Part shown: in pieces, positions 1 through 7,024 of the stretch | Numbering within the stretch: the first letter of the stretch is position 1 | Layout: every line of letters starts with the position of its first letter | Origin: CAZJGG01 sp964545475 | GTDB taxonomy: Bacteria > Bacillota > Clostridia > Lachnospirales > JAISER01 | Length of the DNA stretch: 9,681 nt | Reading direction: 5' to 3' | Assembly (NCBI GenBank): GCA_964545475.1 | Contig: CAZJGG010000082.1 | Coordinates: forward strand, 1 to 9,681 | Made by a program: the position numbers and the translations under genes | Notes under the pieces: generated by a model | Told to the model about the DNA's origin: nothing | Database searches by the model: none | What the model saw: the letters and a program-made list of their open reading frames with translations, nothing else

Positions 1-2
1 GG

Positions 3-965
3 GACAGAAACGGAGAATTTGAGCCACAATTAATTGAAAAATATCAGACTAAATCAAGCGACTTAGAAAAGCAAATCATAGCAATGTATGCCAAGGGCAT
101 GTCAACACGAGATATAGAAGATCATTTGCGTGACATATATGGTGTTGATGCTTCTGCGGCGCTTATAAGCCGAATTACGGATAAAATCATACCACAAATG
201 ACAGAATGGCAATCACGGCAATTAGATTCCATCTATGCAGTTGTGTTTCTGGATGGCATTGTCTTCAAGGTTAAAAAGGATGCTAAGGTTATTAATAAAT
301 GCGTGTATTCTGTACTTGGCATTACATTGGAAGGCAGAAAAGAGATTTTAGGTATATGGGTTACAGAAAATGAAAGTGCTAGCTTTTGGGCAACAGTATG
401 TAATGAGCTAAAAAACCGAGGAGTACAAGATGTTTTGATAGCCTGCCATGACAATTTAAGTGGGTTTTCAGATGCTATAAATACTATTTTTCCAAAGACA
501 GAGCAACAACTCTGTATAATCCACCAAATTAGAAACTCAACAAAATATGTTTCATACAAGGACTTAAAACCAATTATGGCGGATTTAAAGCTGATTTATC
601 ATGCGCCGTCGGAAGGCGATGCTGCTTATCGGCTAGAAGAGTTTGGAGAGAAGTGGAATAAGAAATATCCACAAATCTACAAGTCATGGAATCAAAATTG
701 GACTGATTTATCAACGTTCTTCAAGTATCCGGAAGAAGTACGCAGACTGATTTATACGACTAATTCTGTCGAAGGTTTTCACAGAATGCTACGAAAATAT
801 ACCAAAACGAAGACATCCTACCCCTCTGACGAAGCCGTGAAAAAATCAGTTTACCTTTCCATTGAGGAAATCAGCAAAAAATGGAGTATGCCTATTAAGG
901 ATTGGGGAATAATTATGGGACAGTTAAGTATATTCTTTGAAGACAGACTCTCTAAAATCAGTTAA
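3..965 (+). CDS. IS256-family (mutator-type) transposase, 5' end outside the window
   Basis: Catalyses movement of its insertion sequence by DDE chemistry. The frame is open from base 3, ahead of the first Met at 84, and those codons (DRNGEFEPQLI) match the usual N-terminal part of IS256 transposases, so the gene starts left of the window. Counting from the Met at 84, the putative DDE residues are D57 (VVFLDGIVFKVK), D123 (ACHDNLSGF) and E230 (TTNSVEGFHRMLRK). The 66-residue gap between the two Asp, and about 107 to the Glu, fit the IS256 family as I recall it. The C/H...RN motif (LCIIHQIRNS) follows the second Asp. About 320 residues are visible of the usual roughly 400. The C-terminus looks natural (FFEDRL, then TAA). 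It is the only convincing plus-strand gene and converges on the minus-strand array. No frameshift is seen, so it may be active. Confidence 0.93.
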   Translation, partial: DRNGEFEPQLIEKYQTKSSDLEKQIIAMYAKGMSTRDIEDHLRDIYGVDASAALISRITDKIIPQMTEWQSRQLDSIYAVVFLDGIVFKVKKDAKVINKCVYSVLGITLEGRKEILGIWVTENESASFWATVCNELKNRGVQDVLIACHDNLSGFSDAINTIFPKTEQQLCIIHQIRNSTKYVSYKDLKPIMADLKLIYHAPSEGDAAYRLEEFGEKWNKKYPQIYKSWNQNWTDLSTFFKYPEEVRRLIYTTNSVEGFHRMLRKYTKTKTSYPSDEAVKKSVYLSIEEISKKWSMPIKDWGIIMGQLSIFFEDRLSKIS

Positions 966-1131
966 GCCTAAGATCTTGGAGGCTCTGCCTCCAAACCTCC
1001 GGAGTTTTTCGGTTAAGGAATCTAAAGCAAGCAAAAAGCGACCTCTGAAACGATCGCCTTCTTGCTTTGAGTTCCACAGCCAGCTCCTCAGGTTGCCCTC
1101 CGGCAGAGCCTTGTCTTTCCAACTGTATCAT
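958..1131 (-). other. Foldable GC-richer tail downstream of the transposase, with a 57-codon minus-strand reading frame
   Basis: This stretch is clearly richer in G and C than its surroundings and full of self-complementary segments. 978-983/987-992 is a perfect 6-bp hairpin (GGAGGC-TCT-GCCTCC), 997-1004 is the palindrome CTCCGGAG, and 980-989 is complementary to 1102-1111 over 10 bases, which would close the whole region into one domain. AAAGCAAG near 1024 pairs with CTTGCTTT near 1065. On the minus strand an ATG at 1131 opens 57 codons (starting MIQLERQGSAGGQPEELAVE) ending in TGA at 958-960, which overlaps the end of the transposase gene. The ribosome binding site is poor (AGGGC at most). 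It is probably the non-coding 3' part of the insertion sequence or a separate palindromic repeat. Translation of the small frame is unproven. Confidence 0.45.
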
Positions 1132-1182
1132 AATTTTTGCCCTAAATATGCAATTTTATTCTTTTTTCAAATACCAATTACA

Positions 1183-2547
1183 CTAAATTTGAAACATTCC
1201 CATTAAATCAAATGGTGTTGATTTTGGTGCGGAAAACAAAATATCCAAGCATTTTAGTTTCGTATGTTTGTACAAGGTTTGAGAATAAATTTCTTTTACT
1301 TTTCCATAGTCAATTACACTTGCTCTCATAATAAGATTCCTTGCAGTTTTTACAATCCCAGCTCGAGAATCATCAAGCATTGACAGGATAATATGTTCAT
1401 ATTTTTTGTTATCCAATTTCATGAGCGAGACCATTGTTGATTTAACAACAGAAATACGAACATCATCAAGATATTTTGAAATTATAGCTGCATCACTAGT
1501 CAGACCCTTTTCGCCTAACCCACATATTGATGCAATAGTATTTTGGTCAAGATAGCCAAAATAAAAACTGCGAAAATCAAATTCTGGCGTTTCTTGATGA
1601 ACAACCCGTTGCGCTTTTTCTCTGACAATTGCACTTCTATCAAGCAAAAGACGTTGGGCAATGCCATAGACGTTATTCATGTTAGTATCTATAAGATACT
1701 GAAACGCCAACATACGATTTACTGGATATTTATCGCATAAAAACATTTCAATGATGTCGTTTAACCTTTGCCCAAGACTGCTTAGCTTTCTGAAAATCTT
1801 CGCTCGCAAAAACGGCTCTGGTTCGTAAGTTAACCGCTCAAAAGCTAATTCAATTTTGGGAGGTTCAACGCCGAACAAAGCATCAACACAAATCCTACGT
1901 GTTCTAACATTTTTGTTGTCCAGACCCTTCTTCAAGTCTGCCTGATGCTCAGGTGCTGTCAACATTTCAAAAAATCGATCGGTATATTCGCCGTGAGAGC
2001 CACGGCTACTCCATTTTAGTTTTTCCGCATAAGGTAACGCAGCGAGGATTTCGCCGTCAGACAATTTTTTCAAACGGTATTTAAATGCCGCACTGGCTAC
2101 CTGCCGTACTTGCAACACCCAGTCGTTTTGGCGCAGAAGAATATATGGCAAAGTTCCATGATAATCCTGCATCAGCTTGACAGCTCGCTCACGTATAAAT
2201 CCGTTAGGATTAAAGGACGCAAAAATAGTAATAACCCGTTTGTCTTGTTCGTCCATTTTTGATGTAAAAAAATTATTTATGTTTAATTCGCACCAGTTAA
2301 TGCTCCACTCAATTGAAGTGGTCTGACGCATTTGTTCATCGATGTTGATAACCTCGTCAAACGACAAATTATCAAGCGTTTCGCGCAATACTTTAGCCGC
2401 AATTATTTTTGATTGTTCATGCTTTTCAGCAAAGACGCAAAAAATCCAAGATATCCGGCTACGTTCTCCGTTCCGGAGGGCTTTAATGTTTTCTTCAAGT
2501 TGCTTTCCATACCAACCAAGTTGCTTATCTTTTCTATTCCAAAACAT
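1183..2547 (-). CDS. HEAT-repeat protein (454 aa), last gene of the minus-strand array
   Basis: Probably a cytoplasmic alpha-solenoid scaffold, with no signal peptide or membrane segment. I chose the ATG at 2547 (MFWNRKDKQLGWYG) because GGAGGG (2555-2560) lies 7 nt upstream; an in-frame ATG at 2607 has no such site. Helix pairs of HEAT type are visible near residues 117-132 (GFIRERAVKLMQ), 142-160 (DWVLQVRQVASAAF), 211-225 (NVRTRRICVDALFG), 245-260 (PFLRAKIFRKLSSLG), 306-318 (AIVREKAQRVVHQ), 362-378 (VRISVVKSTMVSLMKL) and 396-408 (AGIVKTARNLIM). The charged residue following each V/I-R pattern is typical. No catalytic motif is seen. The gene follows another HEAT gene after 195 nt and has a likely promoter of its own. 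Its stop (TAG) lies about 50 nt from the IS-associated tail, so the C-terminus may have been trimmed. Specific function unknown. Confidence 0.85.
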   Translation of the reverse strand: MFWNRKDKQLGWYGKQLEENIKALRNGERSRISWIFCVFAEKHEQSKIIAAKVLRETLDNLSFDEVINIDEQMRQTTSIEWSINWCELNINNFFTSKMDEQDKRVITIFASFNPNGFIRERAVKLMQDYHGTLPYILLRQNDWVLQVRQVASAAFKYRLKKLSDGEILAALPYAEKLKWSSRGSHGEYTDRFFEMLTAPEHQADLKKGLDNKNVRTRRICVDALFGVEPPKIELAFERLTYEPEPFLRAKIFRKLSSLGQRLNDIIEMFLCDKYPVNRMLAFQYLIDTNMNNVYGIAQRLLLDRSAIVREKAQRVVHQETPEFDFRSFYFGYLDQNTIASICGLGEKGLTSDAAIISKYLDDVRISVVKSTMVSLMKLDNKKYEHIILSMLDDSRAGIVKTARNLIMRASVIDYGKVKEIYSQTLYKHTKLKCLDILFSAPKSTPFDLMGMFQI

Positions 2548-2573
2548 TGAACCACCCTCCGATTCTTTTTTAT

Positions 2574-2607
2574 ATTGTAGCATAAGCATCGTAGAGCAAT
2601 TTGACAA
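2574..2607 (-). promoter_or_regulatory. Probable sigma-A promoter for the terminal HEAT-repeat gene
   Basis: On the minus strand, TTGTCA (2602-2607, one mismatch to TTGACA) is followed after exactly 17 nt by TATGCT (2579-2584). A second possible -10, TACAAT with an upstream TG (extended -10, 2574-2582), overlaps it. Transcription would start 15-25 nt before the GGAGGG ribosome binding site. This would let the gene be expressed apart from the upstream genes. It is read from sequence only. Confidence 0.5.
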
Positions 2608-2625
2608 AACATTGACAGGTGTGGA

Positions 2626-2659
2626 GCAGGAACAGCAAACGTTTCACCGCTGTTCCTGC
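2626..2659. repeat. Perfect 11-bp inverted repeat with a 12-nt loop between the two HEAT genes
   Basis: GCAGGAACAGC (2626-2636) is exactly complementary to GCTGTTCCTGC (2649-2659). The loop contains the 8-nt palindrome AAACGTTT (2637-2644). It lies about 85 nt past the stop of the upstream HEAT gene and just upstream of the putative promoter of the next. Neither strand has a U-run directly after the stem, so it is not a standard intrinsic terminator. It could be a transcript-end stabiliser, a weak terminator or a protein-binding site. Confidence 0.5.
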
Positions 2660-2742
2660 GAACATAGCTGTTTATGTTTTTGCAAATTGCTATAAAAATT
2701 ACATCTTTTCAATTATTTCGTGTTAGACGTTTACATTGCGCC

Positions 2743-4176
2743 CTACATTTGACTTTCGCATTGCATTTTGGCCAATGATTCCACTGCTAATTTTCGTGTA
2801 TCTTCATAGGAATCATGTTGACATTCAATCAGTATCTTTTCAGGAATAACATTATTATTTATCATCGTTTCGACAACTTTGTAGCGACAATGAGTACACT
2901 CGGCATTTTTATATAAATGTAAAAGTATATCACCGCAAGTATTTGATTTGTGCTCCCCAAATATATCAGTGATACTCACGATTAAGCCATGCGTAACTCG
3001 CTTTGAGTGCACTATATGTTTTCGGATTAATGCTTCATCATCAACCTCAAAATTAGCTTCTAATAGCTTAATTACATTTTCAACTTTCATATCATTAAAT
3101 AGCTGAATAGCAAACGCATGTATGCGTTTATCTTTAATGCATGAAAGCACTTTTATAGTAATTTCACGAAGGCTATCATTATCCGAAACCGAATACGGTA
3201 GTAGCAAATCAATATCAAGCGGAAAAGCTACAAAGCTGAATACATGCAACAAAGCTGATTTTATAAAATCTGACGGCTCATCAATTGCAATTCGAGCAAG
3301 CCTTTTAAGGTCTTCTTTCTTTGCTTGTTTAGCGAATTTACGTGAAAGAGGACGCATACGGTACGGATTAGAGTCGGTTTCTAATGATAGTTCAGTAGCA
3401 CGAGTTATTAATTGCTCGATTGTTACTTTTTCTTCTTTTCTTGGGTCTTGCTCATACTCAAATACTCTGCTAAAATCGCTTGCAGTCATTATTTTTAGGT
3501 TTAAGCCGCCGTTTTCTTCGGAGTTTGATTTGTTGAACATCTGAAAAAATATTTTTGTGTTATCATTTTTATCATTTTCTAAAAACGAATAAACTCCATT
3601 TCCAAATATATCTTTAGCGCTCTCTACAAAAAAATCATACCAAAGACAATCGTCATTACCGCGTTTTATTATCATTTCACCCATGTCATTGACGCATTGT
3701 TTAAACGATTCAAAGCCTTTATTGAGCTTTCTTACCATAAGTTTTTCCAGCAGCTCACGTTCACAAAAACGGCTAAATTCTTTATCACGCATTGCAGGTA
3801 AATGGTTTTTCAACTCGCAATACTTTTTTTCAAACGCTTCATCAGCTTTTACATATCCATCATCTGAGAAACAAGCAAGTATCTCAAATAGTTGTTCAGA
3901 AAGCCGCCAATAGAGTCTTTTCTCAAATTTTTCAATTATACTGTTTAAAAATATCTCTGGACTTTCAAATGTTTTAATTGCTGTATATAGATAATACCCT
4001 TTTGTACCTTCGACTTGTGTATCGTATGCTATATCTTTAAGACATGACTTCATCACAATATCACGATATTCTTCTATTCCAGTATTCCTTTTTAATTCTA
4101 TGATGGCACTTCCAAGCCCACGGCGAAGGTTACGGGTAAAGGTACTTGGAGACATGATTTGCTTTTTATCCTTCAT
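2743..4176 (-). CDS. Large HEAT-repeat-like protein (477 aa)
   Basis: A second alpha-solenoid protein, predicted cytoplasmic. The N-terminus has a basic segment (FTRNLRRGLGSAIIELKRN, about residues 13-31). Residues 60-230 are helical and charged without a clear repeat. The C-terminal half shows HEAT-type units near 287-325, 333-352 (SLREITIKVLSCIKDKRI), 425-442 (CTHCRYKVVETMINNN) and 455-471 (SYEDTRKLAVESLAKM). No enzyme motif is visible. The first ATG (4176) has only a weak AGGT 5 nt upstream, next to a G-run; the Met at codon 8 is an alternative start. It lies downstream of the endonuclease III remnant and upstream of the other HEAT gene. The two HEAT proteins are similar in length but not obvious duplicates of each other by eye. 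Specific role unknown. Confidence 0.82.
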   Translation of the reverse strand: MKDKKQIMSPSTFTRNLRRGLGSAIIELKRNTGIEEYRDIVMKSCLKDIAYDTQVEGTKGYYLYTAIKTFESPEIFLNSIIEKFEKRLYWRLSEQLFEILACFSDDGYVKADEAFEKKYCELKNHLPAMRDKEFSRFCERELLEKLMVRKLNKGFESFKQCVNDMGEMIIKRGNDDCLWYDFFVESAKDIFGNGVYSFLENDKNDNTKIFFQMFNKSNSEENGGLNLKIMTASDFSRVFEYEQDPRKEEKVTIEQLITRATELSLETDSNPYRMRPLSRKFAKQAKKEDLKRLARIAIDEPSDFIKSALLHVFSFVAFPLDIDLLLPYSVSDNDSLREITIKVLSCIKDKRIHAFAIQLFNDMKVENVIKLLEANFEVDDEALIRKHIVHSKRVTHGLIVSITDIFGEHKSNTCGDILLHLYKNAECTHCRYKVVETMINNNVIPEKILIECQHDSYEDTRKLAVESLAKMQCESQM

Positions 4177-4192
4177 ACTTACCTAAACCCCC

Positions 4193-4291
4193 CTATATAC
4201 TTATATTACAGTCTTCATAGGGTGTCTTTGCAGGCCACCAGTTTAGGCTGCCATAGTGATTGTGGAGTTTTTCATAAATACTATGTAACAC
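4193..4291 (-). pseudogene. Remnant of an endonuclease III-like (HhH-GPD) gene, N-terminal piece only
   Basis: The gap between the AlkZ-related gene and the HEAT gene holds a 32-codon frame. It starts at a GTG 4 nt after the AlkZ-related stop, behind a GGGG site, and ends at TAG (4193-4195). Its protein contains IYEKLHNHYGSLNWWPAKTP, which resembles the start of endonuclease III-related proteins (IY..L...YG...WWP..TP.E, followed in the family by VxVGAILTQNT). Here the match stops after TPYE and runs into unrelated DCNISI, so the catalytic HhH and Fe-S parts are missing. I infer that a deletion removed most of a glycosylase/AP-lyase gene. The assignment rests on my memory of the family motif over about 25 residues. 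Confidence 0.6.
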
Positions 4292-4295
4292 AATT

Positions 4296-5000
4296 TTAAC
4301 CCCAAATAAATTTCTTAATTTTCTTTATATTTGCGGCAGGGTTAAGCTTATAAATTTGTTCTTTAATTTTTTCGATTGCTTCAAGGGAAGTCAATTTATC
4401 CGCACATTCAAAAACAGTAGCATCAAAAAAACACTCAACTGTACAGAAAACAGTAGAAGACCAACCATATTCCTCTCCACTTTGGGATATTTTCGTTCTT
4501 CGTCCGCACATGGTAATAAACATTTTAGTTTGCAGTTCAGTTAGTGCTTTGTCAAATTTATATTTGTCAGCTTTTGAAAAACCACCAAGACCCTTTATTT
4601 CGTCCAATGGTAAAGCCTCATGCTCTAAAATTATGTCATAAATGCGTTTAGCAAAATGGCTGATTACACCGTCGCTGTACATTTCGTCAAGACTTTGCCC
4701 GCCACGACGCACAGCAAGAAAACATGGATACCAATCTTTAGTGATAAACCCATTTTTCCCAAAAAATAGTTTAGCGTAAGCAACGTCATTTCTCTCGTCA
4801 AGCACACGCATACGCCACTCCCACGGGTCAGTTTCTGGGTCTCCTGTATGCCAACGCACAGGGGTTACATAAGCTGGCATATCGTTCCAACTCCACGGAA
4901 TGACTGAGAATATCCCCTCGCTATTGTCACCGCCCATTGAAAAACCGGCAGAGAGTAGGGCGTTGCAAAAGTCACTATAGTTTTGTATATTTAATTCCAT
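4296..5000 (-). CDS. AlkZ-related protein (winged-helix DNA glycosylase relative)
   Basis: It resembles the 'AlkZ-related' proteins of Firmicutes (about 230 aa), short relatives of the AlkZ/YcaQ glycosylases that act on alkylated or crosslinked DNA. Whether this short form is catalytic is not established. Visible family features are WHTGDPETDPWEWRMR (about residues 50-65), the AYAKLFFGKNGFITKDWYP block, a helical segment with KRIYDIILEHEALPLDEIK that fits a winged-helix domain, and GEEYGWSSTVFCTVE near residues 175-190. The full 234-aa length is preserved. The start is firm: AGGAGG lies 7 nt upstream and overlaps the ywbE stop, so translation is probably coupled. An endonuclease III remnant follows directly, suggesting that a two-gene base-repair pair once existed here. 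Confidence 0.75.
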   Translation of the reverse strand: MELNIQNYSDFCNALLSAGFSMGGDNSEGIFSVIPWSWNDMPAYVTPVRWHTGDPETDPWEWRMRVLDERNDVAYAKLFFGKNGFITKDWYPCFLAVRRGGQSLDEMYSDGVISHFAKRIYDIILEHEALPLDEIKGLGGFSKADKYKFDKALTELQTKMFITMCGRRTKISQSGEEYGWSSTVFCTVECFFDATVFECADKLTSLEAIEKIKEQIYKLNPAANIKKIKKFIWG

Positions 5001-5011
5001 AGGGAATCCTC

Positions 5012-5206
5012 CTAGCTAACAATTTCTTGCACTCTGCCAACCTGTCCATCTTCCAGCATCACTTTTATCCCATGAGGGTGAGTTGTGCTGTTTGTAGGTA
5101 TTTTAGCAACTATTCCTTTAGTTAATTTTCCTGCTCTTTGGTCAGCTTTTAACACAACATTCACCGCTTGTCCAATTTTTATGTCAGACCTATTTTGTCC
5201 ATCCAT
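5012..5206 (-). CDS. ywbE: YwbE family protein (DUF2196)
   Basis: Full-length 64-aa member of the YwbE family. The features are MDGQNRSDIKIGQAVNVVLK, then the basic QRAGKLTKGIVAKI stretch, TNSTTHPHGIKVMLEDG and the closing GRVQEIV. The pattern is that of a small all-beta KOW/SH3-like fold, and its biochemical role is not known. CAGGAGGA sits 6 nt before the ATG. The gene lies 15 nt after the ArsC/Spx-like gene, and its stop lies inside the ribosome binding site of the AlkZ-related gene, so it is part of the compact operon. Confidence 0.92.
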   Translation of the reverse strand: MDGQNRSDIKIGQAVNVVLKADQRAGKLTKGIVAKIPTNSTTHPHGIKVMLEDGQVGRVQEIVS

Positions 5207-5221
5207 TAAGATTCCTCCTGA

Positions 5222-5563
5222 TTACTCCCATAATTTCCATATATCTGGCTGAAAACCTATGGTAGCTTTTTTTCCATTGCGTACAATGGGCGTTTTAAAC
5301 ATTGAAGGGTTGTCAAGTAATCGTTGTTCAATATCCTCTGTTCGTGCAAGATGCTTTATAAATTGCTCCGTATAAGCTTTGGAATTTTCATCAATTAAAA
5401 TTTCCATTCCACCTACGGCAGATTTAACGCTCGTATATTCCCCTTTGCTTATGCCATATTTCGCAATGTCAATGGACTGAAATTTAATGCCACGTTCTTT
5501 AAAATATCTCTCTGCTTTTTTAGTATCAAAACATTTTGCTTTTCCGAATATTTGAATGTTCAT
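5222..5563 (-). CDS. ArsC/Spx/MgsR-family thioredoxin-fold protein
   Basis: 113 residues, the usual size for the arsenate-reductase-like/Spx family. The N-terminus is a beta strand leading into C11-F-D-T-K-K-A-E-R-Y, matching the C-x-x-x-[KR]-K-A active-site turn. The later TPIVRNGKKATIGF (91-104) matches the conserved cis-Pro strand and the basic residues that follow it. Only one Cys is in the motif (CFDT, not CxxC), so it is closer to the single-Cys ArsC/YffB-like forms than to redox-sensing Spx. The middle has SAVGGMEILIDENSKAY in place of the usual KLF.N..G..YK region. GGGAG lies 11 nt upstream of the ATG. Its substrate is unknown, and no arsenic resistance genes are nearby. Confidence 0.85.
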   Translation of the reverse strand: MNIQIFGKAKCFDTKKAERYFKERGIKFQSIDIAKYGISKGEYTSVKSAVGGMEILIDENSKAYTEQFIKHLARTEDIEQRLLDNPSMFKTPIVRNGKKATIGFQPDIWKLWE

Positions 5564-5590
5564 TGTAATAATAGCTCCCTTACTTTACGT

Positions 5591-6520
5591 TCATATAGAC
5601 AGTAGCAATTCTTCTTCACTTTGCTTATTTTTGTCCAACTTATTCTCTAACTCTCTTCGTTTTGAGCCTAACACGGCTTTGGCTTTATCAATGTTCTTAA
5701 TCAACTCATCAATTTTCTCGGCGTTATCCTTAATTTGGCTACGAACTGATAAATCTGTGAAGATATTGTCAAACCAAAAATCAATGGTACGCTGTCCGTT
5801 CGATATTTCGCTAAGCCCTGACACAGTGAGCCCTTGCACATCATTTAATTCTGATTTTAGTTCCTGTAGATTGTGTGAAAGTACATTGAAGTTTTGTTCT
5901 GCTTCGTCTATGTGAGAGTATTTTGCCATGTGTGAAATAATACCTCCACGAGAAAACGCATCAAACGTAGCCCAACTCTCGGCACTGTCCAATGATTTTG
6001 CAATTTTATCAGCCGTGGACATAGCACGGTTAGCGGCTTTTAATGCTTCTTCAATCTCTGTAATCTGTGACATGATGGCTTTGCGCTCGTTTTCTAGCTC
6101 TGCATAGCGTGCACCGTCTGGTTCAGATAACTTGCAAGAGAGTTCACGTCTTCTAGTTTCCAATTCACATTGATAGGTTTTTTTGTCTTGACGGAGTGAA
6201 GTTATGCGTGATTCAAGCTCGTCCTTTTCTTGTTTAAGGTGTTCCAAATGAGCAACTGCACGGTCATAGGCGGTTTTGGCGTTGATTTCCTCCAACTGCT
6301 CTTTTTCTAATTTATCTTCATATTTGCCCACTAATCTAAGCAAGAACGCAGAAAGAGATTCCCTCTGCATTTGCTCCACATCATGACTTTCTCGTTCATA
6401 TTGCTGAAGCAAGTTTGACACTTCCTTCTCGGCTTTTTGTATGCTTTTTATAAATCCCTCAAACCTTTTTTCAAGAGTTGGAAGTGTTGAAACTCGGTCC
6501 CTCAATTCTGATAACTGCAT
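5591..6520 (-). CDS. Coiled-coil protein of unknown function (309 aa)
   Basis: Mostly Glu/Lys/Leu-rich heptads: two long coiled-coil stretches at about residues 20-175, broken near the Pro-Asp-Gly at 134-136, and a shorter one at 265-305. Between them sits a non-coiled module, WATFDAFSRGGIISHMAKYS (183-202), then HIDEAEQNF and FWFDNIFTDL (248-257). The Gly-Gly-x-Ile...Lys-x-Ser-x-Ile-Asp-x-Ala pattern recurs in uncharacterised Firmicutes coiled-coil proteins, as far as I recall. No signal peptide, membrane segment or Walker motif is present, so it is not an SMC ATPase. GGAGG precedes the ATG, and its A overlaps the TAA of the GNAT gene (TAATG), indicating translational coupling. Confidence 0.8.
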   Translation of the reverse strand: MQLSELRDRVSTLPTLEKRFEGFIKSIQKAEKEVSNLLQQYERESHDVEQMQRESLSAFLLRLVGKYEDKLEKEQLEEINAKTAYDRAVAHLEHLKQEKDELESRITSLRQDKKTYQCELETRRRELSCKLSEPDGARYAELENERKAIMSQITEIEEALKAANRAMSTADKIAKSLDSAESWATFDAFSRGGIISHMAKYSHIDEAEQNFNVLSHNLQELKSELNDVQGLTVSGLSEISNGQRTIDFWFDNIFTDLSVRSQIKDNAEKIDELIKNIDKAKAVLGSKRRELENKLDKNKQSEEELLLSI

Positions 6521-7014
6521 TATAAATTCCCTCCAATTAAATCTTTTACCATAATATAATCCTCATGACCAACATGGTCTAACTTTTCATCAGTTATTTT
6601 ATATCCAAGCCGTTTATAGAAATTAAAGGCAGGATTGTTTTTTTGAACAGACAAAGATGTCCGCTTATATCCACGCTTTTGTAACAGTTCAAACAATTTA
6701 TACATCATCTTAGTGCCAATGCTTTGCCCACGATACTCTGGTAACACCGAAATTGCAAGCTCTGGCGTGTCATTATCGATGTGCCCATAGGCGGGGATTA
6801 TCCTTGTCCATGCAGCTTCGATTATTATACCATCTTGTTCTGCAACAACTCCACAATCGCTTTGTTCACCGAAACCTTTGATATACACATAGATCTCTGG
6901 ATCAAATATAATTTTCCTAGGTGGTAATGGTTCGCCTTCAGGAATGAATATTGCATGATATAAAAAGTCCTCTAAAATCGGGTAATCAGCAGGTATAATT
7001 TCTTTTATAGTCAT
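6520..7014 (-). CDS. GNAT-family N-acetyltransferase
   Basis: Transfers an acetyl group from acetyl-CoA to an unidentified amine. At 164 aa it is one complete GNAT domain. Motif A is SVLPEYRGQSIGTKMM (about 89-104), with the Q/R-x-x-G-x-G/A-type pyrophosphate loop as RGQSIG; motif B is SVQKNNPAFNFYKRLGYK (122-139) with the conserved Asn and Tyr. I set the start at ATG 7014 (MTIKEIIPAD), which has AGAGTGA just upstream and gives a normal GNAT N-terminus. A GTG at 7023 would overlap that site. The gene follows DUF3788 by 10 nt and overlaps the coiled-coil gene by one base. Confidence 0.9.
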   Translation of the reverse strand: MTIKEIIPADYPILEDFLYHAIFIPEGEPLPPRKIIFDPEIYVYIKGFGEQSDCGVVAEQDGIIIEAAWTRIIPAYGHIDNDTPELAISVLPEYRGQSIGTKMMYKLFELLQKRGYKRTSLSVQKNNPAFNFYKRLGYKITDEKLDHVGHEDYIMVKDLIGGNL

Positions 7015-7024
7015 ATAAATCACT

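Noticed and set aside
937..1206. 89-codon plus-strand frame after the transposase
   Set aside because: It overlaps the end of the transposase, has no ribosome binding site, and crosses the palindromic tail and the end of the HEAT gene; low likelihood of coding.
2601..2618. Two plus-strand TTGACA boxes
   Set aside because: No suitable -10 box follows at the right spacing and there is no plus-strand gene downstream.
2342..2695. Overlapping frames on both strands around the start of the terminal HEAT gene
   Set aside because: They are shadows of the HEAT gene N-terminus and its promoter region, with no start signal or family match.
3122..3544. 140-codon plus-strand frame
   Set aside because: Fully antisense inside the HEAT-repeat gene at 2743-4176, which has convincing repeats in its own frame.
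5556..5915. 119-codon plus-strand frame rich in Ser and Leu
   Set aside because: It is the antisense image of the coiled-coil gene; its Ser/Leu bias is the complement of Glu/Lys-rich codons.
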